Part shown: piece after piece, positions 13,101 to 22,797 of the stretch
Numbering within the stretch: the first letter of the stretch is position 1
Layout: the number at the start of each line of letters is the position of its first letter
From: Pelargonium nanum
Taxonomy: Eukaryota; Streptophyta; Magnoliopsida; Geraniales; Geraniaceae
Assembly (NCBI GenBank): GCA_036897485.1
Contig: JAYMTF010001120.1
Location: 1 to 26,128 of the forward strand
DNA: 26,128 nt
Reading direction: 5' to 3'
Translations under genes and position numbers: made by a program
The notes under the pieces: model-generated
The model's database searches: none
What the model saw: the letters and a program-made list of their open reading frames with translations, nothing else
What the model was told of the DNA's origin: nothing

Positions 13101-16100
13101 CTGAATCTTGCTGATCTCCATTTCTTTCTTTACCAATTCCAGAGTAAGCTTTAATCGCTTATGCACCTGATAGCAAAAAGCAGTAGAGCCAAATAAGCAC
13201 TCTTAGATGTAAGTCATGTAACATTGAAATTTGAAATGTCCTTCCTGTAAGATCCCAAAAATGATTTGACGGCTCACAACTTTTAAAAAAATACATGTAC
13301 TTCTCATCTAGCAGGACTTTCTGTATCGGACATCATTTCAAATGATATCGTGTTAAGTGCTACTTACATCAAGCTCTTCAAGAACTTGCTGGCATTGCAG
13401 TTTGTTCGCACCAGATATGGCTGCTCCAAAATCAGCTAACCTTGGAAAATTGAAGTCGCCTACATGCTGCAGATGTTGAAGCAAAATCAGAAAAGCATTG
13501 CGACCAAGTAAGAGAAAGTGACCATTCGAACTCAAGCAAGCAAGCGCACACAACAAACTTTTGCTGGCATTGCCAAAACTGGATAGAGAACTTGATGGAT
13601 GACAACCCACAGAATATATAATGAGAAGATGTGACAATACAAACAAAAATGGAAGATGAAAAAATGGGATGATTTTGTTGAATATATGATCATACAACAT
13701 CAACAATTTGTTTCAAGAAGACGGGATAGTAATTGCCAGAATAGCTTATGAGATCTTTAACCTTACAGGTGAGGTGGTCATATAGTGTTATAAATGGATT
13801 ACAATAGGAAATGCTCATAACAACTACTTAAAAATTTACAACCGAAAAAATCTTCCCATTAGATACAAGGGAGATGTATGACTAAAGTGCCAAAAGAAAA
13901 TATGCTTGATAAATGATATAAGCGAAATGTGGCAAATGATACAAAAAGGTTGTTCAACACGTTTCTAGGAGTTGCGCAGAATTTATGATTGAGGATAATG
14001 AACAGAAATAACACACCTGAGTATATGTTTGAACATGATCTCTCCAAAGAGAACTAGTCTTTAGAACGTCTCTTAGGGTTGATATGACCTCAAATGAGGT
14101 TGCCTTAATAACATCATCATCCTTGTCATATGGTAACTCCTGCAACACACAGAAAGGCCCATTAAGAAGGAATGTAACGGAATTATCTACTTGAGTATAT
14201 AGTCTTTAATTTTCCATAAAATAATCAAAGAATTTGAAAATAGTTAACAAATAAAGGTAGTACCTTCAGATGATCAACTTTGACCGTAAGAGGATCCTCA
14301 CTGACCTGCACAAAATAATGACTTTTATCCAGAAAGATCGAAATGGCAATATCAAATAAAGCGAAATTAGGGTTCTTCTTGATCCTTCCTACTCACCATC
14401 TCTGTTATTCGAAGTCGCCTGTGACCAATAAGGATAACCTGGTCTCCTTGGATGCTTGTGATCTGGTATGTCATGTAAATCACATTATAAACAAACAACA
14501 TTAGATATCACTTGGTTTTTCAATTCACAAGAATGAGCAAATTGAAATACCGGAAAAATTTGCAGCATACCTGTGCAAGTGTACCAACTTCATGAAGACG
14601 ATTCAATAACTCTTTTCCTTTAATATCAGCTAAGTTTTTCTCTGCTTCAGAGCCAGATACCTGACTAGCATCAGTTCCTGGTTCATCTTTCAGAAGGAAG
14701 GCACCAGCATATGGAGCCTGCCGTTTTCGGCTTTCTTGTAGAGCCGCTAACAACTTGGGGTCCTGCAGATAAAATGATACATTAATTCTCATTTTTCATG
14801 TTTGTATTCTCACTTCCAAAAATTTAATCCATACGCTACTTAAATGTATTATGCAAGCATACCCTTATGCAGTGATATGAGAAACTATGCAACATTCATT
14901 GTACTAAGATGAAAACAATAGTACCTTCACATAAATTGGCATGTAAAAGCCTGGAAAAAGTGGTCTATGCGGCAGCGGTAATGCAATAACCTGTCAAGAA
15001 AGATGAAAGAACATTCACAATGAATAAATAAGCAACGTATAAGACTAGAAAAGTGCTTGAAAAGTTCTTAAATAGTTTGCCTGAATTTTATAGTGATATA
15101 TTGGTCCCAAAGAACTTAGAATTGACTTAATGAAAACAATAATTGACACAAATATTATGCAAAATTTTTATGAAGGCTATCTTCTTTATTCGTTATTTTA
15201 TTAGCCATCACGCAATCCATAAATATATCATATTACTCCAATAGCCACTAAAGGGAAAACAATGTTCTTCATAGAGGGTTACCAAAATAGAGTGAAGCAT
15301 TCCTTGTACCAAATTCTTTATCATAGATCTAACTTCATATTCTAACAATTCAAATAATTTCTATGGGAGTGCAATACCGACAAGAATGAAATCAACCAAT
15401 GGGAAAATTATCCAGAAAAATTTGAAAAACTTAATGCCATCAGGTGCCAGTGCATAAACTGGGGAATAGAAAATTAAAACTTTTCCATGAAAGTGTGGAA
15501 TAACAGCTCACACACCCATACAGAACAATGTAATAATAATTGTGTACGTAATACGAATTTGCTAGACTGCCTAAAACTAGAGAGCAACAACAAAGCCATT
15601 TCTTGAACAATGTCGAGGTCGACTACATGAATCCAATAGCAAAACTGAATCTTCTGCTCGTATTCTTCTCCTCCATCATATCTTAACTAACACTATCTCC
15701 TTAGCTAAGCCAAGTGCCATCGTGTCTTTCCTTACTACTTCTTTTGGCATTAACTTAGGTCTAGCCATCCCCCTTTTAACTCCTCCCAACTGAATTCTCT
15801 CACCTTCCCTCATGGCATCACTAGTCTCTCTACACTCCACATGACCACACCATCTAAAACGATTCTCGCATCTTATCTTCAGTACCTCAACTTTTACTCG
15901 AATAAGTCTCATTCCTAATCTTCTCCTTCCTAGTGTTACCACAAATCCACCTCAACATTCTCATCTATGCTAACAAAATTAAACTTTTTTGTCACAAAAC
16001 CTTGAAAGTTACATCTTACCAGCTCCTAAAACACAATTCAGCTATATATTAAATATCAAAACTTTAAGTCCCCATCACAAAAACACAATGTGACACGCAA

Positions 16101-16714
16101 ATTTTCATTTCCCAATTCCAAACATAAACAATTCCCCTTCACTTTCTCTCCACTTTCCCATCAAACAAACACATCTTAAAGCACACAATAATTACAAAAA
16201 CACACTCAATTTCAACAACAAAAAATCAAATTTCAATACCAACCGTTAGGTAATCTTCAGGCCTGGGATTCGCGGGCACAATAGCAGACGAGCTCTTCGA
16301 CTCAGCTTCCTCGGCATCGACTTCAATCGCTCGGACCTGCTCAGTATCCGACCCGGACCCATCATGCGAGTCGGAGCAGAAAAATGCCCGGCCACTCCGG
16401 CCCAAACCACTGCTTCGACTCAACCCTCTGAGCGAACTCAACGCTCTCAGAATCGGCGAGTTCGACTCGGCGGCCCCGAGTCGGAGAGCCGGCGATAAGG
16501 CCTGGGCGTGAACGCGGGAGGAGAGGAGCTTCAACATTGGAGGGGCAGAGGAGGAAAAAGATTGGAACTTTAGGGGCAAAAACGAGAAATTGGGTCTGGG
16601 TTTAAGAGCTAGTTTGGGTTGATGGATCGGTGAAGAAGAAGACGAAGAACAGCCATTGATGGAGCTTGAAGAGAGGAATTGGGTATGAGAGAGAGTGGTG
16701 TTTAAGCCCTTCAT
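7178..16714 (-). CDS. LON1: Lon protease homolog, organellar (mitochondrial, possibly dual-targeted), complete 20-exon gene
   Basis: This gene encodes an ATP-dependent serine protease (MEROPS family S16) that forms hexameric rings and degrades damaged or unassembled proteins in the mitochondrial matrix. The exons splice in frame to 1026 codons ending in TAA at 7178-7180. Residues 1-157 are a Ser/Arg-rich, acid-poor transit region followed by a short acidic stretch. The Lon N-domain begins near residue 158 ([15 protein letters not shown]). The AAA+ domain has Walker A GPPGVGKT (524-531), Walker B LVLIDE (587-592), the arginine finger in PLLDRME (R653) and sensor 2 GVRNL (R711). An acidic, poorly conserved insert (about 735-805, mostly exon 18) precedes the protease domain, which has Ser926 in KDGPSAG and Lys969 in VKEK. 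The Ser-Lys spacing of 43 equals that of E. coli Lon. The sequence closely resembles Arabidopsis LON1/LON4 as I recall them, and it lacks the peroxisomal features of LON2. The symbol LON1 rather than a paralog number is an inference. Nothing is broken. Confidence 0.96.
7399..7827. mobile_element. hAT-like non-autonomous element (429 bp) in Lon intron 19
   Basis: The left end reads TAGGGGTCGCAATTG and the right end, reversed, TAGGAGTGGTAATTC. They match at 11 of 15 positions. Flanks are GCTTCAAG (7391-7398) and AGTTCAAG (7828-7835), an 8-bp duplication with six matches. The interior is dense in GTGTCGTGT, CGTGTCA and AAACGGGCC-type words. No transposase ORF is present, so it is non-autonomous. 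An 8-bp duplication with TAGGG-type ends points to the hAT superfamily. The element makes up most of intron 19 (7364-7933). Confidence 0.7.
8539..8611. mobile_element. 73-bp hAT-like MITE with perfect 8-bp target duplication in Lon intron 18
   Basis: The left end is TAGAGTTGGCAATTTGTG and the reversed right end is TAGAACTGGTAATTTGTG (15 of 18 identical). The element is flanked on both sides by GTCAGTAA (8531-8538 and 8612-8619), a perfect 8-bp target-site duplication. Its right subterminal words GAGTCACTTGTCATGACAC resemble the right end of the intron 10 copy, which places both in one family. It has no coding capacity. It is extremely short for a hAT derivative. Confidence 0.82.
9296..9892. 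other. Lon intron 16, possibly repeat-derived
   Basis: This 597-bp intron has a GC-richer middle (about 9420-9600, with CTTAGGTATCCTTAGGTGCAC) that differs from the AT-rich flanks. CCTTAGGTATCCTTAGGT is a short tandem duplication. I could not assign it to a transposon family. Confidence 0.4.
10105..10291. mobile_element. PIF/Harbinger (Tourist-like) MITE, 187 bp, in Lon intron 15
   Basis: The ends are GGTAGCGTT and AACGCTACC, perfect inverted repeats, flanked by TAA (10102-10104) and TAA (10292-10294). A 3-bp TAA/TTA duplication with GG-starting ends is the PIF/Harbinger signature. The interior has complementary GGAATGG and CCATTCC runs, so the element can fold on itself. It has no coding capacity. 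Confidence 0.8.
11950..12296. mobile_element. hAT-like element remnant in Lon intron 10
   Basis: The right end, reversed, starts TAGGGCTGGGAATTTGGG and continues with TCATGACCCGTGACTC, nearly the same as the intron 18 element. The interior carries GTGTCCGTGTCATG, ACACGACACGACC and GGTGGACACGAC words as in intron 19. The left end was not found and the left boundary here is approximate. No intact target duplication was identified. Confidence 0.6.
12597..12831. mobile_element. Degenerate Stowaway-like (Tc1/mariner) MITE in Lon intron 9
   Basis: The right end GGATGGAGGGAGCA and the left end GCACTCCCAAATAAGTGACC match the usual plant Stowaway ends (CTCCCTCCGTCCCAAAATAAGTGACC type). The left end has lost a few bases of the TIR. 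Internal words such as TTTGTGACAACCAAATTT are also typical. A TA follows the right end, but the left TA is not preserved, so this is an old, eroded copy. Confidence 0.65.
13467..14016. other. Lon intron 6, no recognisable element
   Basis: This 550-bp intron has GT-AG ends on the minus strand. Open frames within it run in from exons and show no known protein. No inverted-repeat ends were found. Confidence 0.5.
14771..14840. mobile_element. 3' remnant of the PIF/Harbinger MITE family in Lon intron 2
   Basis: The sequence ATTCTCACTTCCAAAAATTT and the terminus ACGCTACT followed by TAA (14841-14843) line up with the last 50-60 bp of the full MITE at 10105-10291. The left half is missing and the left limit is approximate. 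Confidence 0.6.
14991..15604. other. Lower part of Lon intron 1 without recognisable features
   Basis: AT-rich intron sequence between exon 2 and the LINE fragment. I see no ORF, tandem repeat or transposon ends. The rest of the intron (15967-16243) is likewise plain. Confidence 0.5.
15605..15966 (-). mobile_element. Plant LINE (non-LTR retrotransposon) reverse transcriptase C-terminal fragment in Lon intron 1
   Basis: Minus-strand reading from 15964 begins [19 protein letters not shown]. After a frame break it continues with [18 protein letters not shown], then [19 protein letters not shown], and a further frame gives WIHVVDLD. These correspond in order to the RWMCG, RLRWFGHV, GRPKK..EVVRKD and RIHVADP blocks found at the end of plant LINE/RTE-type Pol proteins. 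It is a 5'-truncated, frame-shifted, inactive fragment in the same orientation as Lon. No target duplication was located. Confidence 0.8.
16535..16537 (-). other. Second in-frame Lon start codon (Met60)
   Basis: The first in-frame ATG is at 16714-16712. An in-frame TAG lies upstream at 16796-16798 with no ATG between the two, so 16714 is the longest ATG-initiated form. A second in-frame ATG at 16537-16535 begins [13 protein letters not shown], which resembles the start of Arabidopsis LON1 as I recall it. Starting here would give 967 residues with an Arg-containing, mitochondrial-type presequence. The 59-residue extension before it is rich in Ser, Pro, Lys and Phe and nearly free of acidic residues. 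Both ATGs have a weak context (pyrimidine at -3), so use of both is plausible but not shown. Confidence 0.6.
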
Positions 16715-16824
16715 AAACCCTTGTACAGAGATCAAATTGACAATATTGCCCCTGTTTTTTGTGGGAACTTCGGATCTGCCCCTGGGAATTGTCTGCTAAA
16801 AAAACTGAGCTCAACCCAGCAATC

Positions 16825-16830
16825 TCACAT
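16825..16830 (-). promoter_or_regulatory. Minimal upstream ORF (ATG-TGA) before the Lon start
   Basis: On the minus strand an ATG directly followed by TGA lies 116 nt upstream of the first Lon ATG. It has a purine at -3, a better context than either Lon start codon. No other ATG lies between it and 16714. It matters only if the transcript begins upstream of 16830, which cannot be seen here. In plants, AUG-stop elements can stall ribosomes and affect translation and mRNA stability. Confidence 0.35.
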
Positions 16831-17796
16831 GTCTGCTTTGTGGACAACCTAAGTATTTGTGTGTTTTTTTTTCTAATAAAAAATATTAATTGGGTTTGTA
16901 AGAGAAAAAAAAAACGGAAAAAAGAGGGTTAAAAATGGATTAGGAGCTAAGTATTTACTAAAAAGTTATGATTTTCTTGGGCAACAAGAAAGTTAGATTC
17001 AGAAAATTTGTTTGTTGTTGGAGACACCACAGTGAAGAGGATTTATTGTATTTTAATGTGATGTTGACTTGAGACCACCATAGTCTATAACCTTCACAAG
17101 AACTCCAGAAGCTTTGTCTTTACACAAGCACATTTATATTATTATATACAATTCAACCTTAACAATTTATTATTGGGTCATTTGATGATAAGAGAGTGTG
17201 TAAAATAAATATTACAAATGCTAACCACGTAGTTTTAAATTAATCACTTAACAAAGTCTCATTTTATCTTCATTTCCCATCATCCAATCCTCGATCTCTC
17301 TTTTTATCCTCTACAATCATCCGGGCGGCAATTCCATGTTCTCCGGCATTGTCGGTACTTATTCTCCAAACCTAACGATTATAAAATTTCAAGTGTCTTG
17401 TATTTATTTCTCAAACTCGTGTCGAACATTCATGATTTATTAATGAATTTCGTGATTTATCACCAATAATTCTAAAGAAAAAGCATACATTAGTTTTCAT
17501 GATCGCAGAAGTCATGATTTTATGGTGAATTAACCGTAATTATTTTACCTTTAAATGGGTGAGGCATAATCAGGCTACACGACTCATTTACCACCCATGT
17601 AATTAAAAAGGTTCAACTCGCTACGACCCTACAAAACCCACCATTAGAACAATAGGAACCCTAACACAAGAGGAAGACTATACCCCCTAAGACAAGGGTA
17701 TCCATAATAAAGGAAATTTCAATATTGTGAACGAGATCCAGATATAACAGGATCTCATAGGAATGTGAAAAGTTCTATATTCAATTATTAAGCAAA
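16831..17796. other. Upstream flank of Lon, presumed promoter region
   Basis: On the minus strand this would hold the Lon promoter and 5' UTR. A weak AT-rich TATA-like stretch (16873-16894) is the only candidate, and no motif decides the transcription start. Around 17550-17640 the words CACGACTCATTTACCACCC recall the hAT-like family, but no ends were found. Confidence 0.4.
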
Positions 17797-17896
17797 TAGA
17801 GCTGTTCGATACGAATCGGACACAAACACAATTAAACTGAATACGAACCTCATTAAACTTGCTTCGTATTAGTGTCTTGACCCAAATTGACTCCTA
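17797..17896. mobile_element. Diverged hAT-like MITE (about 100 bp) upstream of Lon
   Basis: The left end reads TAGAGCTGTTCGATACG. The reversed right end reads TAGGAGTCAATTTGGGTC, followed by AAGACACTAATACGAAG. These ends and the GGACACAAACACAATTAAAC interior match the family seen in Lon introns. The 8-bp flanks do not match each other, so this is an older or rearranged copy. Confidence 0.5.
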
Positions 17897-17966
17897 ATTA
17901 CCCCAAGTAATGCAGTCCTGTTCTCTTGATAAGGGCCGAGGACGATAACCATTGGTCCATTTAAGG

Positions 17967-18142
17967 AGCCCAGTTGTAATTTTGGGCTTTAGTTGAAGCC
18001 CATTACAGTAAAATAGCAAACTTCAAGAAGCCCATCACAATGAAAAGAAGTGATAACTGGACTACTTTTGGGTTTAAAATGGAAGCCCAATAGGCCTGTG
18101 AATCTTGTTATGGACTAGAATTTTAAGGCCAGCTTATGGGCT
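17967..18142. promoter_or_regulatory. Cluster of six site II-type hexamers (TGGGCT/AGCCCA)
   Basis: AGCCCA at 17967-17972, 17997-18002, 18029-18034 and 18084-18089, and TGGGCT at 17983-17988 and 18137-18142, with AGGCCT at 18092-18097. Six hexamers in 176 bp is far above expectation for such AT-rich DNA. Site II motifs bind TCP factors and are common in promoters of growth and mitochondrial genes. It lies 1.25 kb upstream of the Lon ATG and also upstream of a 60-codon plus-strand ORF at 18327-18509. Which of these it serves, if either, is unknown, and it could be part of a repeat. Confidence 0.35.
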
Positions 18143-20986
18143 TGCATTAGAATCTCCTGTTCATGTCCTATTGCATCTTCTTTCTAGTATTCTGATTTTG
18201 GCCACTAAAAATGCCACTTTCTTGGCTTCATTTCTTGCAAATCCATCCATATTCAGTGCTCATACATAACCTCTTTTTATCTTCTTCCATTGAAACACAA
18301 GACAACCAATAGACAATAAATCTTCAATGTCAAGAGGACAAGAAACAAGAAATGATTTGCTTCCAAGTAAAGCAATAACCCCCACCCATTACATTTCTCT
18401 TCAATGTCCCATCACAAAAGAAATGCAACACACACTTGCTAGTGATGCCACTTTTGATTCTCCATTGCTCTCACTAATATGCACAATAAGATACATCGAT
18501 CAATCGTGAGAATAACAATCTCTATATATTATAGTAAATTTAGAAAAGATTCGAAGAGAATAAAAATGAAAAATGTAGTAAACAATCTCACAGGGTGAAA
18601 TAATAAGATACATACCTCGAAATCCGATCCCATACAAAACACACACATATAATTACATATATGTATTATGTATACCATATTATTAGTAGTATAAGATTTG
18701 CATGACAATGACATTGATGCACCATCGAATTGGAAGGCCATAGCTATCAAGTTGAGAGACTTTTGCGTGCAAGTGTGTTGCATGGACTTGTGAACAGGCG
18801 TTGGAGAGGCATCAGCTTCAGGAGTGACACGGCGTGTCGTGTGCTCGCCACACATCTAGATCTCTCCACGACCGGCCAAATGGCCTCCATCACTACTACA
18901 TTATTTGACTTCAGATATTAGCCAACCACCATGCCTTTGCTCAACCCCACACGCACTCAATCATGCATGCATGACTTGACAATATATGATGGTGATTTTT
19001 GATACCCAAACCAAACTAATACCCATCTTCCTTCAAATATATACAGTAAGTTTATGAATATAGAAGATAATCCACATACTTAGTACAAGATTTTTCAAAA
19101 GACCCCGCATTTAGGCCTCTAGAACAGTTGGGCCGCCCTGACCTCTGAAAGTTTGACACGTCACGAAATAGCACTCATAATTACCTGAATAAATTTGTAA
19201 GCACGGAGCGTTTGTTCGGATCAAATTCAAAGATGTTTTGATTGAGTCTCGGGCACTAACTCTATGGCTGAGACTTCTTACTCTCTTATAAATATACCAC
19301 TATAAGAAAATGATGATGAGACCGTAGAATGGTGTATGGTTGAAAAAATATGTGGAGGGATTGTATTCTATAGTTGTTATCATTTGCTTTTGTGTTAGAG
19401 CCATTCTTTGAAAAGATGATAATAAGAGAGAGTCATGATGAAAAAGGCATCCCAATTACGATTTCGAGTAGTCGCATTATATATAATTAGCTTTATGTAT
19501 AGTCTTGCTCTTGTTGTTGGGTTGTGATCAAAAGTGCCCATGCATGTTTGGTCAATAACGAATCCGATCTTTAAGTTTTGATTACTTGATTTAGTGCATT
19601 TTTTTTGTGAATTTTTGTAAATGTTTGGGAAGAATCATCCATAACTTTTGCAATGTCCTTTTAATTCAATGATTCATGTTTCAAACTAATTGTTACGATG
19701 AGTTGCAATAAAGTATAGTCGATATAGTTTTCATCATCCGTTGTCAATATGCACATTCGAATTTTCATGTTTCAAGTAATTAATGAAAAACTTTAAACCT
19801 AGTTTAAGCTATTTTACTTGTACAACTTTATTTGTTCCAAAATAGTTTTTAGTCTCATCTTTTATGAGAATAAAGGATGAGTTAATTAAATTTAAGTTTT
19901 CTTAATCCTACGACGTTTGTTATCAAACTTAACTCATCAATTGTTTCTAAATTGTATGTGTCAAATCTTCATTCTCTCAAAAAGGGCAAAATATCTTACT
20001 TGAGTGTACGAATAAAAGAACAAGAAATATGAGTATTGCTGAATGTTAATTTACAATGAAGTTGTACATATTTTTCGATGCTTAAATTTTGACAAAAATA
20101 CAACGTATGTTACAATAAAAAATAATTAAATGTCATCATTACATCATTCACTATGTTTTGACTTTTATTTTTTAACTTGATTAATTATACACAGTTTTGT
20201 CAACAATAAAATAACATTTGTCCCATTTACATCATCATAAAATTCTAAAGCATCCATAACAAACAAAAATTCAAATGGCATGTTTGAAAATGGTTTAAAT
20301 ATATGTTATCTCTAGCTCTTACAAAAACAAAAGGAATTATTACATATCCATATGTGCCAATAGTTAAGTGATAAGTAAGGAAGATACTTCCAAAGGCAAA
20401 GAGAAAGCATTTAAATTGATAACTAGCACTAGCATAAAGAGAGATTGAAGATCTAACTTGCACCATTGAAATTAAAGAGGAGATATAAAGGCACAACTTT
20501 AATAATTCTAAATAAAAAAGGCACTAGCTAACAAGTTGTGCATACATAATAATTTTTTATAATAAGAAGAATGTGAGCTTTCATGGCATGAGCATAAAAT
20601 GTCAACATTAATAGAGAGAGCTTCAAAAGGTGGCCATTCCAAATTGTGTAGAGCCACCTTGACTTCATTGATATCAAAGAGTAGAAATCTCAAAATTCTA
20701 ATAATATTTGTTAATTTAGAAGTCTCCTATATTGCCAAGGAGAGTAAGAGGATCTTAGTGAAAAACTAAGATCTTATTACACACATATATATCAAGGTCA
20801 ACAAAACCCTAGATGTTGTCAAATAACACAAAGCATGACATTTGTTACATTTTTAATCTTGTCACTATGTTAAGACAAAATTAAATAAGATAGTATATCT
20901 TTAAAGTAACATTTCTCTTATTATGGTTTTATCTTTTAGTCCAAGGTTGTAGATGAATCAATATCATTTTTAAAAGTTGAGCATAT
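18143..20986. other. Intergenic DNA between Lon and nicotianamine synthase
   Basis: No gene can be supported. A GC-richer patch at about 18720-18900 is open in more than one frame (a 63-codon plus frame at 18730-18921 and a 108-codon minus frame at 18529-18855), but neither protein is recognisable. A second patch at 19105-19145 contains GGGCCGCCCTG, resembling a transposon terminus. The rest is AT-rich with short open frames only. Confidence 0.5.
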
Positions 20987-21075
20987 AATCATATGATAGT
21001 TATTATTATTATTATTATTTTGAATGAATCATATGATAGTTGTTTTGAAGTAATTAATAGAATCATATGATAGTT
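20987..21075 (+). repeat. Three copies of a 15-bp repeat AATCATATGATAGTT, with a TTA microsatellite
   Basis: Identical copies are at 20987-21001, 21027-21041 and 21061-21075, spaced 40 and 34 bp apart. Each contains the 10-bp palindrome ATCATATGAT (CATATG E-box core). A (TAT)n run at 21001-21020 lies between the first two. The array is about 1.8 kb upstream of the NAS start. Confidence 0.8.
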
Positions 21076-22787
21076 ATTAGTTAACACTAATCTTATAAGG
21101 AATTTAAGATGAAAATTACTTCCACCATTTACAAGAATGTCAAATTTGCCATTTTAAGCATATTGGTAAGCATCCAATACCATTCACAAAAACTATTTAA
21201 GCATCCATTATTGTGGAAGAATTTTTGAAATACAGTGACAAAACAAGTTTCTAGAAAGCATGAAGCATGCATGAAGAGATGGACAAGTTTCAACAATTCT
21301 TTTTGGTACAAAACTTAGCTAGCTAACAATTTAAGTTTTATTTAAACACATAAATTAGTATCAATCTCCTCCTACTAATATATCATAATGTGAAACCTAT
21401 TATACTTTGTGTCACCCTTATTCTGCACATGTGTGAACTAGACTATCCATCTCTTGATTCTCTTTAAATTTTGACCAAAAAGAACCCAAATCCAATATAC
21501 CAATCCTATTGTATTAGCAATTAAATTGAGGGACCAATCAATCAATATTGTTCATATCTTCTGTGTTTCAAAAATTACCCATGTGGACCCCAACTTCAAC
21601 ATCAAATATATTGGAACATCAAATTACTTAATAGTTGACATTGAAGTTGGTATTTAATTATCATTGGTGAATTAATTATTGATATGTAAAATTCTTATTG
21701 CATAAATTCATTTTTCAAGTTGTGAAACCATAAGAATCAAAACTATAAGGTGTGTGTGAAAGCAAATAGGAAAAGGAATCATATATATCACCATATTTAT
21801 CCCTTAAAATGTTTTATATATATTCTATTGGTCAATTTTAAGATTTGGTATTGTCAACAGTTCCACCAATATTAAAAACTTGTACCAATTGCTCAAGTAT
21901 TAGGATATTTTTTTTAGAGAAGCTTTCAATTATATTGGACATACAACAGTAAAAAAGTTAAAATGAGGCAAATAAAATATTATTTTCTTGAGGTATGAAA
22001 AGTAAAAACATGCAACATAGAAAATATGTTGTCATCATATAAGATATGTTGACATTCAAGAATTTTATTGGAAGGGCAGTTTGTTTCTCATTGGGAAGTG
22101 CCCTTTCTTTAATATGCTTCTTGGTTTTGGCTTTTTGCTTTTATATTTTGGGTGTACTAGACACTTGAATCAAGATCACAAGTACAATTTTAAAATAATC
22201 TCATAATGCAATTTCATATATGTATGCACATGGAAGTGAGGGAGAGAGTTGCTTCACATACTTATCATATTATATATTATTTGATTGAATCGGACAAAAT
22301 GAAATGACGAACGAGATTACGTTTCGCTAGGTGATTAGATCGTATTTTGCGATCATTTGAAAGACGATTTGGTCATTTTTATTCGGAGAATCTTTATATT
22401 ATTTAATTTCACATTTTATTTGAGATAGAGTTTGAAATATGAACTATATAGTTTTCTTTTTGAGGTTTACACTTCTATTTCTTTGCAAAAAATAAGAAAT
22501 GAGTTAGTTGAAGTTCAATTTTTCTCTTTGCAACAAAAACATAGTGCAAAAAATTGAACATATAATATACTTTGAAGAGATTGTTGCGTATACAACTAAT
22601 ATTGATACTCTTTTCCAAACAAAAAAAACCATGAAATGATTCATATTTTTGCATATAATAATTCAGATGCAGTTATATTTAAAGAACACACGAAAAAACA
22701 CGTATAAAATTAAAAAATAATAATAATAACCTATATATATTTTCGAAGGGCTAGTCCTCTTCCACCATTGTGGTCCCCACAAGTGCC
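21076..22787. other. AT-rich upstream flank of nicotianamine synthase
   Basis: No ORF of note. A short inverted repeat GATCG/CGATC flanks TATTTTG near 22338-22355. A CATGC core lies at 22009-22013. Distal promoter elements may lie here but none is convincing. Confidence 0.45.
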
Positions 22788-22797
22788 CATAAATATT
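22788..22797 (+). promoter_or_regulatory. Candidate TATA box of the nicotianamine synthase gene
   Basis: CATAAATATT lies about 120 bp before the NAS start codon, which would imply a 5' UTR of roughly 85-95 nt. The following sequence is CT-rich and free of ATG up to 22909. A CACGTA E-box-like site lies at 22699-22704. Iron-responsive bHLH control is known for NAS genes, but no full G-box is seen nearby. Confidence 0.45.

Larger units (their letters stand above)
7178..16714 (-). other. Exon-intron map of the Lon gene (20 coding exons, 19 GT-AG introns)
   Basis: Coding exons in transcript order: 1, 16714-16244; 2, 14990-14925; 3, 14762-14571; 4, 14462-14397; 5, 14305-14264; 6, 14139-14017; 7, 13466-13368; 8, 13166-13101; 9, 12992-12906; 10, 12530-12491; 11, 11795-11624; 12, 11463-11339; 13, 11086-10956; 14, 10844-10740; 15, 10538-10425; 16, 10060-9893; 17, 9295-9194; 18, 8946-8740; 19, 8452-7934; 20, 7363-7178. 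Every junction has GT at the donor and AG at the acceptor, and each was chosen so the joined protein matches conserved Lon sequence. Introns 10-12 are in phase 1, 2 and 1, and all others are phase 0. The longest intron is intron 1 (14991-16243). Introns 1, 2, 9, 10, 15, 18 and 19 carry transposon-derived sequence. The other introns show nothing I recognise. UTRs were not resolved. Confidence 0.93.

Noticed and set aside
16715-16735. Extending the Lon protein to an upstream TTG at 16735
   Set aside because: The frame is open there, but the codon is TTG rather than ATG. The first true in-frame ATG is at 16714.
16602-16847. 81-codon minus-strand ORF overlapping Lon exon 1
   Set aside because: It begins with TTG, lies in another frame of exon 1, and has no family resemblance.
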